Assembly (NCBI RefSeq): GCF_018812025.1
Contig: NC_063049.1
Span: 18,343,758 to 18,407,757 of the forward strand
Direction of reading: 5' to 3'
From: Megalobrama amblycephala
Lineage: Eukaryota > Chordata > Actinopteri > Cypriniformes > Xenocyprididae
Length of the DNA stretch: 64,000 bases
Part shown: positions 45,547 through 56,449 of the stretch, piece after piece
Position numbering within the stretch: the stretch's first letter is position 1
How the letters are laid out: each line of letters opens with the position of its first letter
Translations under genes and position numbers: made by a program
The notes under the pieces: generated by a model
Databases searched by the model: none
Told to the model about the DNA's origin: nothing
What the model saw: only the letters and a program-made list of their open reading frames with translations

Positions 45547-45554
45547 GTCTAGGT

Positions 45555-47331
45555 TATACGTATATATTAAAAAATTTGTTTTGTTTGTGTTGTGAGAAAG
45601 CATGTTTTGATATTGAACTAGGTTAATATGACATTGCGCTCGGACTCTTTCGTTGGATTTACCTAACCCCCCACAGACTGTATCCCCCATATCCATGCAG
45701 ATAAGTGGAGTCAGGATAGAGCCGGCTGTTATTTCATAAATCAACACTCTTTTCTGCATGCAAAACACTTTTCAAGTTGCTGTCAGCGCTCACTCGCAGT
45801 CTTTCCCCAAGTGCCAGTCACAGACAAAACCATTAATGTCTGCATTTACATATTCTACTCGTACTGTAACTCCCTCCCCCATTCATTTTCGTCCCCTTTC
45901 TCTCCCTCATCACACACGCAAATACGGTCATACTCATTCACACAAACTCTCTATCTCCTAACAAACAACAGATGGCTGTACCTTCCTGGACAAGAGGCTT
46001 GTTAGTCCTGCAGGGAGGGGACTGGGCGAAACATTGGTTACTGATGGATTTCTTTTGTGTTTGCTCTCAACAGGATGGTTTGATCAAATGAACATGAAGT
46101 ATGGATAATTTGTAGAATTTTTGGCCTTTTTATGGTATTGCAATATTGTAGGAAACCAATTCCCTAGATCATCTTTGATTCATACTGGTTCTTTAGCTTT
46201 GAGTTTCTATTAAATTACATGCAAGTTATCATATTTTAGTAGAGAAAATCTTCAAAACACTGAGTTTGAATGCATGGGGACCTTGAGCGTTTTTGAGAAA
46301 ATGTACATGAACAGCATATTTCCATATGCACAAAAGCAGGTGAGGTGTATGTGAGCAAAAGAAGCAAACCTTTCACTGATAAAGGAGAAAATATTCAGGT
46401 TCTCATTCTGAGTGAAATGATTCCCACCCTCCCGTTCCTGTGATATTCTCTAAACCTGCTCGCAAAACAGCAGGAAAGGCCATAAAGACCTTCCTCGTTC
46501 ACGCAAAGTTAATAGGCCCACAAACTGGTAAACACAACCGTAAAAAGCTTTTTTTAGTATTGTCACTGTTGTATTTTTATAATTAGCTTTCCTCACTCAT
46601 GGGAAATACTTTTTTTATAGGACCAACATGAACATGAATGCTTACATCTAGATGTTACACTTGTGGTCTGCAGATAGGTCCAGTTTGTGTGTGCTAGATG
46701 TGTTGTACTCTGTTTATGTGATCACAATGTTTGTTTATGCAAAAAGTGTACCCATAAGAAATGTTATCCCTTTTGAGAAATGCACTAGGCTCATAGTATG
46801 CTAATTTTAATCACTATTTCATCCATTTTAATGCAGATGTTTGAACACCATAGAGGAGGCTGTCACAGAGAGCGCGACAGAAAGGAAAAAGTGTGTGCTA
46901 GAGAGAGAGATTATTCAAGGTGTTTGTCTGAAGCCTTTATTAGCCTCCCACTGACTCAGGCGCATTAGCTGAGCTTAGCTTCCCTGCATGAAGTTCAAAA
47001 AAAACAATGCTCTCGTTTCCTGACACTCACTAGGCTGGCCTTAATAAAGCCTCACTGAGTGGATTTTGGTTTTATTGGAAATATAGAGGAAATTAAAGGT
47101 GCTGTAAGCAATTTCAGCCATTTTCTTACACTGTTTTGTTAACTTCAGCTACATGCCCTTGTCATAAAAGATCGTACCCCCCTGCAGCATCCTGTCTGCA
47201 TTCTGCAATGTTCATTAAAAAACTATAAATAGCACGTTATTGTGATTTATTTATTTATTTATTTATTTTTTATTTTATTTTATTTTTCCATCCACAGCGT
47301 AGATAATAAATTAGCAACAATATCCTCATTA
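45555..47331. other. Non-coding intronic interval
   Basis: No exon recognised. At 47093-47096 TTAA is followed by AGGTGCTGTAAGC, the likely left end of another TTAA-type element whose right end is not seen. (TTTA)n low complexity lies near 47248-47287. Confidence 0.45.
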
Positions 47332-47335
47332 TTAA

Positions 47336-48148
47336 AGGGTTGGTTCACCCAAAAATGAAAATTCTGTCATTAATTATTCACCCTCATGTCGTTCCACACC
47401 CGTAAGACCTTCGTTCATCTTCAGAACACAAATTAAGATATTTTTGATAAAATCCGATGGCTCAGTGAGGCCACCATTGACAGCAAGACAATTAACACTT
47501 ACATTGCCCAGAAAGCTAATAAAGGTTCATGTGAGTACAGTGGTTCAACCTTAATATTATAAAGCGACGAGAATACATTTTGTGTACCAAAAAAACAAAA
47601 TAACGACTTTATTTAACAATATTTAGTGATGGGCGATCTCAAAACACTGCTTCGTGAAGCTTTTAAGCTTTTCGAATTATTTGTTTTGAATCATTGGTTC
47701 GGAGCGTGAATCAAACTGTCAAAGTCACGTGAACCATTGAAATTTTGAAACACTTATGATGTAACGAAGCCTCGTTTACTGAAATCACGTGATGACTTTC
47801 ACACTCTGAACCTCTGATTCGAAACAAAAGATTTGCCACTAGATATTGTTGAATAAAGTTGTTATTTTGTTTTTTTGGTGCACAAAAAGTATTCTCATCG
47901 CTTCATAACATTAAGGTTGAACCACTGTAGTCACATGAACTGTTTTAAATATGTCTTTAGTAGCTTTCTGGGCATCCGAAAGTGTTAATTATCTTGCTGG
48001 CAATGGAGGCCTCTCTGAGCCATCGGATTTTATCAAAAATATCAAAAATATCTTCTTTTGCGAAGATGAACGAAGGTCTTACGGATGTGGAATGACATGA
48101 GGGTGAGTAATTAATGACAGAATTTTCATTTTTGGGTGAACTAACCCT
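47336..48148. mobile_element. 813-bp TTAA foldback MITE
   Basis: Ends AGGGTTGGTTCACCC and GGGTGAACTAACCCT, flanked by TTAA (47332-47335 and 48149-48152). Arms are complementary throughout: ccgtaagaccttcgttcatc on the left pairs with gatgaacgaaggtcttacgg on the right. Arm mismatches are more frequent than in the 29879-30665 copy. Related by its terminal sequence to the elements at 19892, 27490 and 29879. Confidence 0.9.
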
Positions 48149-48171
48149 TTAATGTTGTGGTTAAGCGCTAT

Positions 48172-48414
48172 CCCCCAGTTTCACAGACAAGGCTCAAGCT
48201 AGTCCTAGACTAAAATGCATGCTTGAGCTGTTTTAACTGAAAGCATCTTGCACTGACATATTTTAAAATATGTCACTGCCATTGTTTTATGTCAAGATGC
48301 ACTCCAGTAATTTTTTTTTTTTTCCCTAGGGTATGTTTATAAAAGCTACTTAAATACCCTAATTGAAATAAAGCCTAATCCTGGTTTAGCCTAAGCCCTG
48401 TCTGTGAAACCAGC
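48172..48414. mobile_element. MITE (CCAGTTTCACAGACA family), copy 2
   Basis: Ends CCAGTTTCACAGACAAGG and CCCTGTCTGTGAAACCAG are inverted; arms pair (atgcatgcttgagctg, gcttaggc-type motifs). Related to 32282-32460. Confidence 0.75.
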
Positions 48415-48533
48415 CCTAGATGTTTTATCGGCTGTTTTTTTTCCCCAATCGAGTTCCCCACAACGGGCAGAATGCCTCATAAGCCTACTGATAACAAGCC
48501 CTACCCATTAAAAGGGGTTTGGATGGCCTACGA

Positions 48534-49171
48534 CAGTGGTCTCAAACTGCCGGCCCGTGGGCCATTTACGGCCCGCCCTCCCCCTCTACCCGGCCCGCAA
48601 CTGATCTCAAAAATAAAACATAATCCGGCCCGTTAAATTATTATGATTATTCTCTAGTTGCTACCTGTCTGATATGCAAAGAAAAAGTCGCCGTGCCGTT
48701 CTATGGGGGCATTCACATATCGCGTCACATAAGCGGCCGCGCCGCATTCTCCTTTTTTCGAATGCGCTTTCGCTCCAGTGGCGTCTGTCGTTGCTATGCA
48801 ACCATGAGCCGCGCTCTCAACCGCGTCGCTTTTATTATGAGCGCGCTTGTCTAAATTACAGTAAAAGCACTCGACTTTAAGTCACAAGCGTCGATTTAAT
48901 CCACCGAAACGCGTCCGATGCAACCATTAAACGTTGCCGATGCTCAAACGGCATCTTGGACAAATGCGCTGCCAGGTGTCTGTCAAGAAACAGAAGAGTG
49001 TACAAATGTATTCAGGGATTGTATTTGTTCAGTACAGTGTTGTTCAGTGCAAGATTTTAATGTTATTTAAGCTAACATAAAGTAAGGGAAAATACTTCCA
49101 CTAAATGTTAAAAACTAATTATGCATGTAGCTAACAATGAGAGATTTTTATTTTTTTGGCACAATAAAGTT

Positions 49172-49245
<74 letters not shown>

Positions 49246-49651
49246 CAGTTTTTTGTTTATTTCTGACCCCTCCACGCCACAAGTGTTGCTGGTTTTGTTC
49301 CTAAATTACTAATTTTTTTATTCCATGCACCTTGTTGGATGTAAGAAGTTGCACCAGACTATTGCAATTAATAGTATTATATTAGTAATAGTATTATATA
49401 ATTATATTACACTCTGTAACAATGAGAGAGACTCTGCTGTTTACATTTAGTATGGTGAAGAAAATATTCATAGTATAGGTATAAAAATATTTTAGTAGGC
49501 CTAATGAAATTTGAAGTAAATGAGAAATAATGCAAAGGAAAGTAAATTTTCTGAAATGTTGCGCTTTCTTGCGCTTGAATGTTAATATGGCCCTCCTATG
49601 AGGTGTCAATCACAGAAACGGCCCCCCGCCAATTTGAGTTTGAGACCCCTG
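48534..49651. mobile_element. hAT non-autonomous element with perfect 8-bp duplication
   Basis: Ends CAGTGGTCTCAAACTGCC and AGTTTGAGACCCCTG are inverted. The octamer gcctacga is duplicated exactly at 48526-48533 and 49652-49659. The left part is CpG-rich (48690-48920). A (AT)n tract of about 34 units occupies 49175-49242. No transposase domain is recognisable, although some of the left CpG-rich part may be degraded coding sequence. Confidence 0.93.
49175..49242. repeat. (AT)n microsatellite
   Basis: About 34 uninterrupted AT units inside the hAT element. Confidence 0.97.
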
Positions 49652-50009
49652 GCCTACGATTATGATTGGTCAATTTTCCTGTCAATTGAAATTCGTCTCT
49701 CATTGACTTTCTATGGCTTGGCCCACTGTAATTTCACAGCTGGACCACTAATCACAGAGCTGAAAGCATCAGGCGGAAACATCCTAATATGGAGAAAATG
49801 GACATCAACACAACACAACTCAAATTGCACAGGCAGATTTAAAGGGTTTATTTTCTAAAAAAAAAATAGATGTTTGTCAAATTATAAATTCCTAAAATAA
49901 CATTAAAACTGATGACTTTTTATTCAAACTTTTTATTCAAACTATTATAAGTTTGTAAATATTATTTTTTATAATAGTCTAGGCCCTCTCTGAGCTATAG
50001 GGCTGCATA

Positions 50010-50351
50010 TAGGGCTGCATGATATATCGCATGCGATTGTCACGCGCATTTCGTCAGTAAAGCCGGTTCCCTGATTACCGCTAAATCGCCATCACCTGCT
50101 TTCAAATGGAGCGGCATTTAATAGACACAGCCGTAGATCACTGAAAAGCCACGCAATATTGCATTCATATCGCAGATGAATCGCCTTCGATAATGAACGC
50201 GATATTGCGTGGCTTTTCAGTGATCTACGGCTCTGTCTATTAAATGCCGCTCCATTTGAAAGCAGGTGATGGCGATTTAGCGGTAATCAGGGAACCGGCT
50301 TTACTGACGAAATGCGCGTGACAATCTCATGCGATATATCGTGCAGCCCTA
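50010..50351. mobile_element. 342-bp near-perfect palindrome, hAT-type MITE
   Basis: Starts TAGGGCTGCATGATATATCG and ends CGATATATCGTGCAGCCCTA-like. The arms of about 155 bp differ at only about three positions outside the central loop, e.g. aaagccggttccctgattac pairs perfectly. A partial duplicate of the terminus (atagggctgcat) sits immediately upstream at about 49998-50009. No 8-bp duplication was found. Such complete self-complementarity implies a recent insertion. Confidence 0.85.
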
Positions 50352-53073
50352 TTTTTAAACAATCAAGCATGAAAACCTATTTTAGTAAACCCCCAAAATA
50401 AAATCAAGACTTCGTAAAAGTGCATAATAGGACCCCTTTAAAAGAAAAAAAAGAAAAAAATTCATAGTACTTTAGATTCAGCTACGGTGGCATAGACAGA
50501 AAACACTGGCTTTCTCCAAAACTTCCATTCTCCAAAGACTTGTCAGAAAAATGAATCTAAGACAGTGTTTCTGATTGGCTACACAGCCTAGGGCTGTCGC
50601 AGAGACAGATGTCATTTCTCAGGACACCTAGTGATGTGAATCAGGTAGAAGAGACATTTTAGGTATGGTGTTCCATAAAATATGGCCAATCAAACCCAGT
50701 ACTGTTGTGGTCCTGAATTTCTAAAGTAAAGTTTGAAGTGGGAAAAATAGAGGTATTTTTTTATTTGCTTTATATAACATTTTAAATTTATAGATTAAAG
50801 AAATTATAGATTTGGTCAGAGCAGGGAGGACTGACTGGTTGACTGCTGAAACCGTAGTGCTTATTCTATAAACCCTGCCATTTTAGCACTCTACAAGCCG
50901 CCAGAGTTGTTTTCACCCAGCGTTTAACTTCAACACAATGGAGTTAAGAGTCCCAGTGGTGTGTAAGATTCTTATAGAACACACATTGCACAGATACACA
51001 GTGTGTGTTCATAGGGACATGGTCATTGCACTCTTTCTGAGGAGGCTATTTACACCTCCCACACAACACTCTGCTATCTTGCCATGGCTCTACCAGTCAC
51101 TGCTTAGGCTACTCAGTTGTTGCAGAACATTGTTGTCCTTCGAAAACCTGAGAATGTCATGGCAGTTGAGGAACTCTCAGCTGCCTGACTCCCGAGTGAC
51201 CCATTGCTCCAGAATGCTGATCCGTGAATGTTTAGCTACGAGTGTCTAGCCAGGGTCCCAGGGTCCTATTTGTCATCTGTCTGATACATCCTGTGTACGT
51301 TCAGGACTGCCTTGAGATGAGGCCAGCGCTACACGTGTTTATACATTCATGGCATACTGTTCATTTTCCACGCTTCAGGGGATTATTACCGTGGTGAAAA
51401 TCTGTGTACGCTTAAAAAAGCAATTATTTTTCACAAAGTATCCAGTTTGAGTTACAGATAATAATAAAAAAAAGTGAATTAGCCTACTTTGAATCAACAT
51501 AAAAAACAACAATGTTCTTGCAAATGTTGTGCCAACTATTCCAACAGAGTTGTCTGGACAAACAATTGCATGTTGAACAATATTAGAGATTTGTTTTAAG
51601 GTTTACAAGCTCCCAGCATGCATTGCAGTGTGTGGTGATGTTAAGGGATTATCTTTGTACTTGATGTTTGTGAGAAACTATTGGACATAATATAGTATTT
51701 TATACAAAAAAAATTATTCCTTTTTTTTACAGTTAAGACTTAAGGTAGTTCTGGTTTCAGATGGGATCAGACATGTTTATAGTTGTTTTTCTCTACATGA
51801 CAACATTTTGTTTGTTAATATGTAAAAGGTCCGGGCAGAGATCTGTTGTTTGTATTTGTAGATGTCCCACAGTGGATGAGCTAACAAGAGAAGTGCTTGG
51901 AGGCTTGCATTTTGGTTACAGTTTCAGACTGACACAAAAAGCAGTGGGACATATTAAAAAAAAAGATATCTAAACCGTAATCCAGGTTTGGAGATTTTCA
52001 CTAGTGACTAGTGAAATATATGTGTGTGTGTTCTCATTGCTGATTGAACACTTGCCTGGCAGGTTGGTCCCATGAACACTGTGCTTTGTGGTGCTGACCG
52101 CTTAATTGTAATCAAAATATGACCAAAAAGGGTTCTCTTCTCTTGTCTTTTTAAAGAGAAACTCTTTCTCTAGCATTCACTTTGTAATTTATTTTCCTAC
52201 CTGTCAAGTTTAATTTGCACCTGCTATTTTCTGCTATAAAAAATGAATTTGGTCTTCAATTAATGGGGCTGTTTGGTGTTTGAAATTGTTCCTGATTTTA
52301 TACCTCCATTCTAATACAGAAATTTTGTTTATTAGCCTAGTTTTCTATGAAAATATGTGAGTAAAATTTCTCTAACATCCTAATGATAACACCATCTAAC
52401 TCCTCTATCCTGCATATCATTTAGAATTTACAGTGTTCAAATATATGTACGTACATTTAAACATACAATAATTTTTTCCAAGTTATCTTGATACTCTTAA
52501 ACATGTCCTGGATGAACTTACTATCTGAACACTTTAATGTTCAGTTCAACTCAAATTTCTGGATAAAAAATGTATGAAAATCAACTTTCGACATGCTTTA
52601 TATTGTCAAATATAGTAAACTGTCCAAAAGAATAGAATATATTTTATTCATGGACGTTTTAATGAAGGCATGTCATTATGTAATGCTATTTATTCATTGA
52701 CTGATAGTGATGAGATGATGGGGAGAAGAGGGGGTAACTGGATCAGAAATGTACTCCAACTTGCACTACTCACATGAGTGCTACACCTGTCAGTTGTATT
52801 GGAGCATTTGGGCTAACCACAAAACCAAAGCTTTATAGTTTACTTTTCATCCCTTGAATAGTATGCTGGAAGCTGGTTGTGCTATCAAGAGTGAAAGGTC
52901 AAGAAGTTTTGTGTTGGTGTGTCACTTTCCAATTGTTTATCAGGTCTACCACTGTGAGACTTTATCAGCTTAAATTGTGTTGTACTTTGAATCACCAATG
53001 TTTGTCGTGGTTCTCTCAGGTTCTTTGTAGTTTATTTTTAGTTCCATCCCTGTGCATTTGTGTTTGCTGGTAG
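50352..53073. other. Non-coding intronic interval
   Basis: No exon or transposon ends were recognised apart from a possible TTAA-type terminus, ggaccccTTTAA, near 50431-50442. Several open frames (50938-51249, 51761-51973) show no domain. Confidence 0.45.
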
Positions 53074-53145
53074 GTGTGCGCTTGCCTGAAGTGGCTCAGA
53101 TTAGATCTAAACAAAATGGAAACATGCAGCAGGGGGTTGGTGTTG
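53074..53145 (+). CDS. Candidate second coding exon of the 43717 gene
   Basis: A 72-nt open segment is preceded by a T-rich tract and TGCTGGTAG| and followed by |GTAAGCTC. Entered in phase 1 from the 43717 exon it reads through without stops as VRLPEVAQIRSKQNGNMQQG... and leaves in phase 1. The join would give a hydrophobic start followed by a plausible signal-peptidase region (LPEVA before Q). Short exons of this phase are common after signal-peptide exons. It could still be chance: I recognise no homologue and no domain. Confidence 0.33.
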
Positions 53146-53987
53146 GTAAGCTCTTTTTTGCCCCCTTAGCTATTATACATGATCTACGTAGTTGGCTCTG
53201 ATCCGTGTCTGGTACCTGCCTCTGGCACTTCCGCATTTACAGGAATCATGGAAGACCCCCTCTCAAGATCTGACCAAGAAACTGAGGCATGAAAAGTCTT
53301 TCTTGCATGTTGGACTTCATTCAAGTAGCTTTAAGTGTTGCAGTGACTTCTTTGAATTTCTCTTTAGGAGATCTCCTCCTCCCCCAACCTCCAAACAGCT
53401 GAGCACACACACAATTGTATGACCCCCAAACACCCACACCCCTGCATAAACACTTCCACCCACCCACACAAAACATTTAGACAATTTATTATGTGCTTAG
53501 GGGTAGGCAATATAACCAAAATTTTATATCAGAATATGAGTAATTTTATTTAATGATAACAATATATATCACAATATAGTTATTTTTGCTTTAAATAAAG
53601 TTTTTATATCAAATTTTCACCATTTTCAGTATCACAAACTAATACTAGCCCAAGTAAAAACAACAACAAAAAAACTCAAGCTTAATGGAGACAGCTTGCG
53701 CATATACCAAAATAAGTTCTCTTTCACTGCTTATTGCGCTTCAGCAGTTTTAAAATCACTTGTTTTAAAACTGCAATGCTTAAAAATGGATACAATAATT
53801 CCGTGATCGCAAAGCAACGTCATTTGAGCGTAACCAGTGTATCGCCCACCCATATATGTATTATACTTAACAATGTTCACATTTTCACTAGTAGCATTAA
53901 AGCCTCAAATTTTTTAAAATCTTGCATTTTGAAAGTAACATTTTGAAGGTTAGGTTTTTCAAGATGGGTCATATCTGTATGTGAAAG
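53146..53987. other. Non-coding interval
   Basis: No exon or transposon end recognised; AT-rich with a (CA)n-like CCACACC stretch near 53430-53470. Confidence 0.45.
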
Positions 53988-53991
53988 TTAA

Positions 53992-55197
53992 AGGGGTGGT
54001 TCAATGTGATTTCACTTTTTTAACTTTAGTTAGTGTGTAATGTTGCTGCTTGAGCATAAACAGTATCTGCAAAGTTACAGTGCTGAAAGTTCATTGCAAA
54101 CGGAGATGTCAGTTTAATGCCTACAAAAACGACCGGTTTGGACTACAACGAGCTTCTTCCCGGGTTGGTGACATCATAAACCCTTGCTATTAACATAAAC
54201 CCTGCCCCCGGGAACACGCAACAAAGTGGGCGAGGCCATGTGGCGCAGTATAATGGAAGCGGAAGAGTTGTTTACACCTAAATGCGAGCTGCGCGACGCG
54301 ACGTGTCAAAAGATACTAGAACCCATTATAATCTGTGATATTTTCTACACTGGATGCGGTGCTGAAGACAGCTTCCAGAATCTACACGAGTTTAATGCTG
54401 GGTTTGCACAAAGGCTGTTACTGAAAGATGAAACCGTTCCCACTTTAAAAGCAGAAGCTGCTGTTTATTGGCTTCAAACTGTAAGTAAATTTTATTGTTT
54501 GTACATGTCTTTTAAACGTAATGTTATAGTTCTGTTGCTATTTTTAATGCATCAAGGACATATACAAAGAGCAACTTGTTTTTGCTAGCCAGTTAGCTAA
54601 GTTCTAGTGCAACAAATGTCTGTTCATAAACAAACAGTTGTTCATGCTATAAATTAAACGCTACCTTTACAAAAATGCGACTACTCAGTCATGTATTCGG
54701 CTACAGTAAAGCTTTAATCAGGATAAAACTGTATATTGAAAGCTAACAAACAGCAGTGACAGCATATCTAAACACTTTGACACAAAAACAAAATGAAATA
54801 CCATTCATAAACGTCCTTTAAAAGCAGCGATTGCAGGGGTTCTGCTTGACTCTCTTCATCTGGGTCTGATTCGGCTCAATTTGATACAGCAATATAGGCG
54901 CTATTATTTACATTTCCTCTGAAGCGCTAACTACGAATGGTAAGGGGCGTGGCGTTTCCGGACGCTTCAGTGAATCATAATACACTGGGCCAGCTACCAA
55001 CCTGCTAACCAATCTGAGCACATTGCGTATTTCGGAGGGAGTGGCTTCATAGAAGCAGGAAGTCAAACGAGCCGTTCATATGACAGTGGAAACAGAGGTG
55101 TAGAATAAAGCTAAAATATATGAAAAATACAGCGTTTTAAAAAAAAACGACGCATTAAGACATGTTAAACTGCAAAAAAAACCACTGAACCACCCCT
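53992..55197 (+). mobile_element. TTAA-target element carrying an exon-like open frame
   Basis: Ends AGGGGTGGTTCA and TGAACCACCCCT are perfect 12-bp inverted repeats, flanked by TTAA on both sides (53988-53991 and 55198-55201). Internally it is less AT-rich and contains an exon-like frame at 54238-54480. The TTAA target and the spliced-exon layout fit Kolobok-type elements, but no complete transposase is present. It looks like an internally deleted derivative. Confidence 0.82.
54238..54480 (+). pseudogene. Exon-like open frame inside the TTAA element
   Basis: From ATG (54238), 81 codons run open to a consensus donor, CAAACT|GTAAGTA, in phase 0. The product begins MWRSIMEAEELFTPKCELRD and contains paired cysteines and FNAGFAQRLLLKDE. 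The frame continues for about 35 codons into the intron side before a stop. It is most likely the remaining first exon of the element's protein, or a captured host exon. No family was recognised, and the downstream exons are absent from the 1.2-kb element. Confidence 0.45.
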
Positions 55198-55201
55198 TTA
55201 A

Positions 55202-55805
55202 TGACATTTTTTGACAGTAGTAGGTTGGGCTCATTAACATTCAGATTTGTCATAGCAGCTCTATGAGATTTAGATAAGTTAGAAAAGGCATAGCAGTCTT
55301 GAGTCAAAACAGGCTGAAGGACCATGCAAAGCTTAGTGAACATAGCTTGAGATCTCTAGATTGGTTTAGAGACAATAGTTTTGAAGTAGAGCTTGAGCTT
55401 GAAGTAACTTGTAATTCCTCTTAGAGCTTTCAGTCAGAGGTTTTCAGTGGAAACCTACAGGATTTTGTTCTTGTTTGTGAGTTCAAAAGATGTAGCAATT
55501 TGAGCCAGAACAGGCTGAGTTTGGTGGACATAGCTTGGAAGCTCCAGGTGGAATTATAGTCAGAAGGTTTTCATGGAAACCCATGGGATTTTGCTCCTGT
55601 TTGAGGCTCCACAACTGCAAAACCATAAGTACAATCAGTCAAATAAGATGTAGCAGTCAGGATGGTTTGTAGTAGGTAAGTTTGGTGAATATAGATTGAA
55701 AGGTGTTACAGCATTGAAGTTTATTATTGAGTTAGGGATTTTGAATAAAACCTATGCCAAGTTTTTTTTTTTTTTTTTCTTTCTTACCTAGAGTTTCTGT
55801 ATGCC
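55202..55805. other. Non-coding interval
   Basis: Loosely repeated phrases recur (gttttcagtggaaacc/ggttttcatggaaaccc and agctt(g)ga(a)gt), so it may be an old tandem duplication. T-rich run at about 55761-55779. No gene. Confidence 0.4.
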
Positions 55806-55810
55806 CTTTA

Positions 55811-56446
55811 AGACCGGAACACACCAAGCCATCGGTCGGCCTTCGGGCAATGTTGGTCAGCCTTCGGGCATTTGAGCGTTGGTCGGCTTAGTTTTTTCAG
55901 TGTGTTCTGCACCATTGGCTCTAGTCAGACACCATCAGGGTTTTTGGGCTGATTCAGCATGCTGAATTGGCGTCGGGCCATCGGTGAGAGAGAGAACTCT
56001 GATTGGCTCTTCAGCTTAGTGAACGAATCAGTGCACGAGAATAAAGCTTCTTTACGTGCACGAGATCAAAGCATTTTACCAGAGCATTCGAATGCACAAA
56101 TATTTTCATAATAATATGAGCTGACTGGAATGAAGATAGTGATCAGCATGATTGATAATCAAAATGCTAAGCAAGCACTGCTTTGTTTATGGTTTGTATA
56201 TCTGCAGTCCTAGTTTCAGTTTCCCTTTTTGAATGATGAAAATAGACTATTGATACCTGCTGATATAGAAAGATATTTGAACTTGCATGCAGGTACAGAA
56301 CGCATGTGCTAGTTGACAGTTGCCTTTAGTCCTTTTGATGTGTTCAAGCACAGATTTTTGGTGGAGACACAGCCAAGGAGTGGCGACATCACAGTCAGCT
56401 TTCGTTTCTGCTAGTTCTTTGACGTTGGCTTGGTGTGTCCCAGGCT
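55811..56446. mobile_element. TIR MITE (ACACACCAAGCC family)
   Basis: The left end agaccgGAACACACCAAGCC pairs with the right end GGCTTGGTGTGTCCcaggct. A run of cggtcggccttcggg repeats lies just inside the left end. No target duplication is evident, and the 91-codon minus-strand frame at the right end has no domain. Confidence 0.65.
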
Positions 56447-56449
56447 TTA

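Noticed and set aside
45265..45768. 167-codon minus-strand open frame, the longest in the window
   Set aside because: Its middle is the palindromic hAT MITE at 45354-45546, and the rest shows no domain, splice context or start signal.
50010..50351. microRNA precursor
   Set aside because: The hairpin is far too long and perfect and has hAT-type termini; it fits a MITE better.
54481..54588. Continuation of the 54238 frame past the donor
   Set aside because: After GTAAGT the composition becomes AT-rich and intron-like; the exon is more plausibly ended at 54480.
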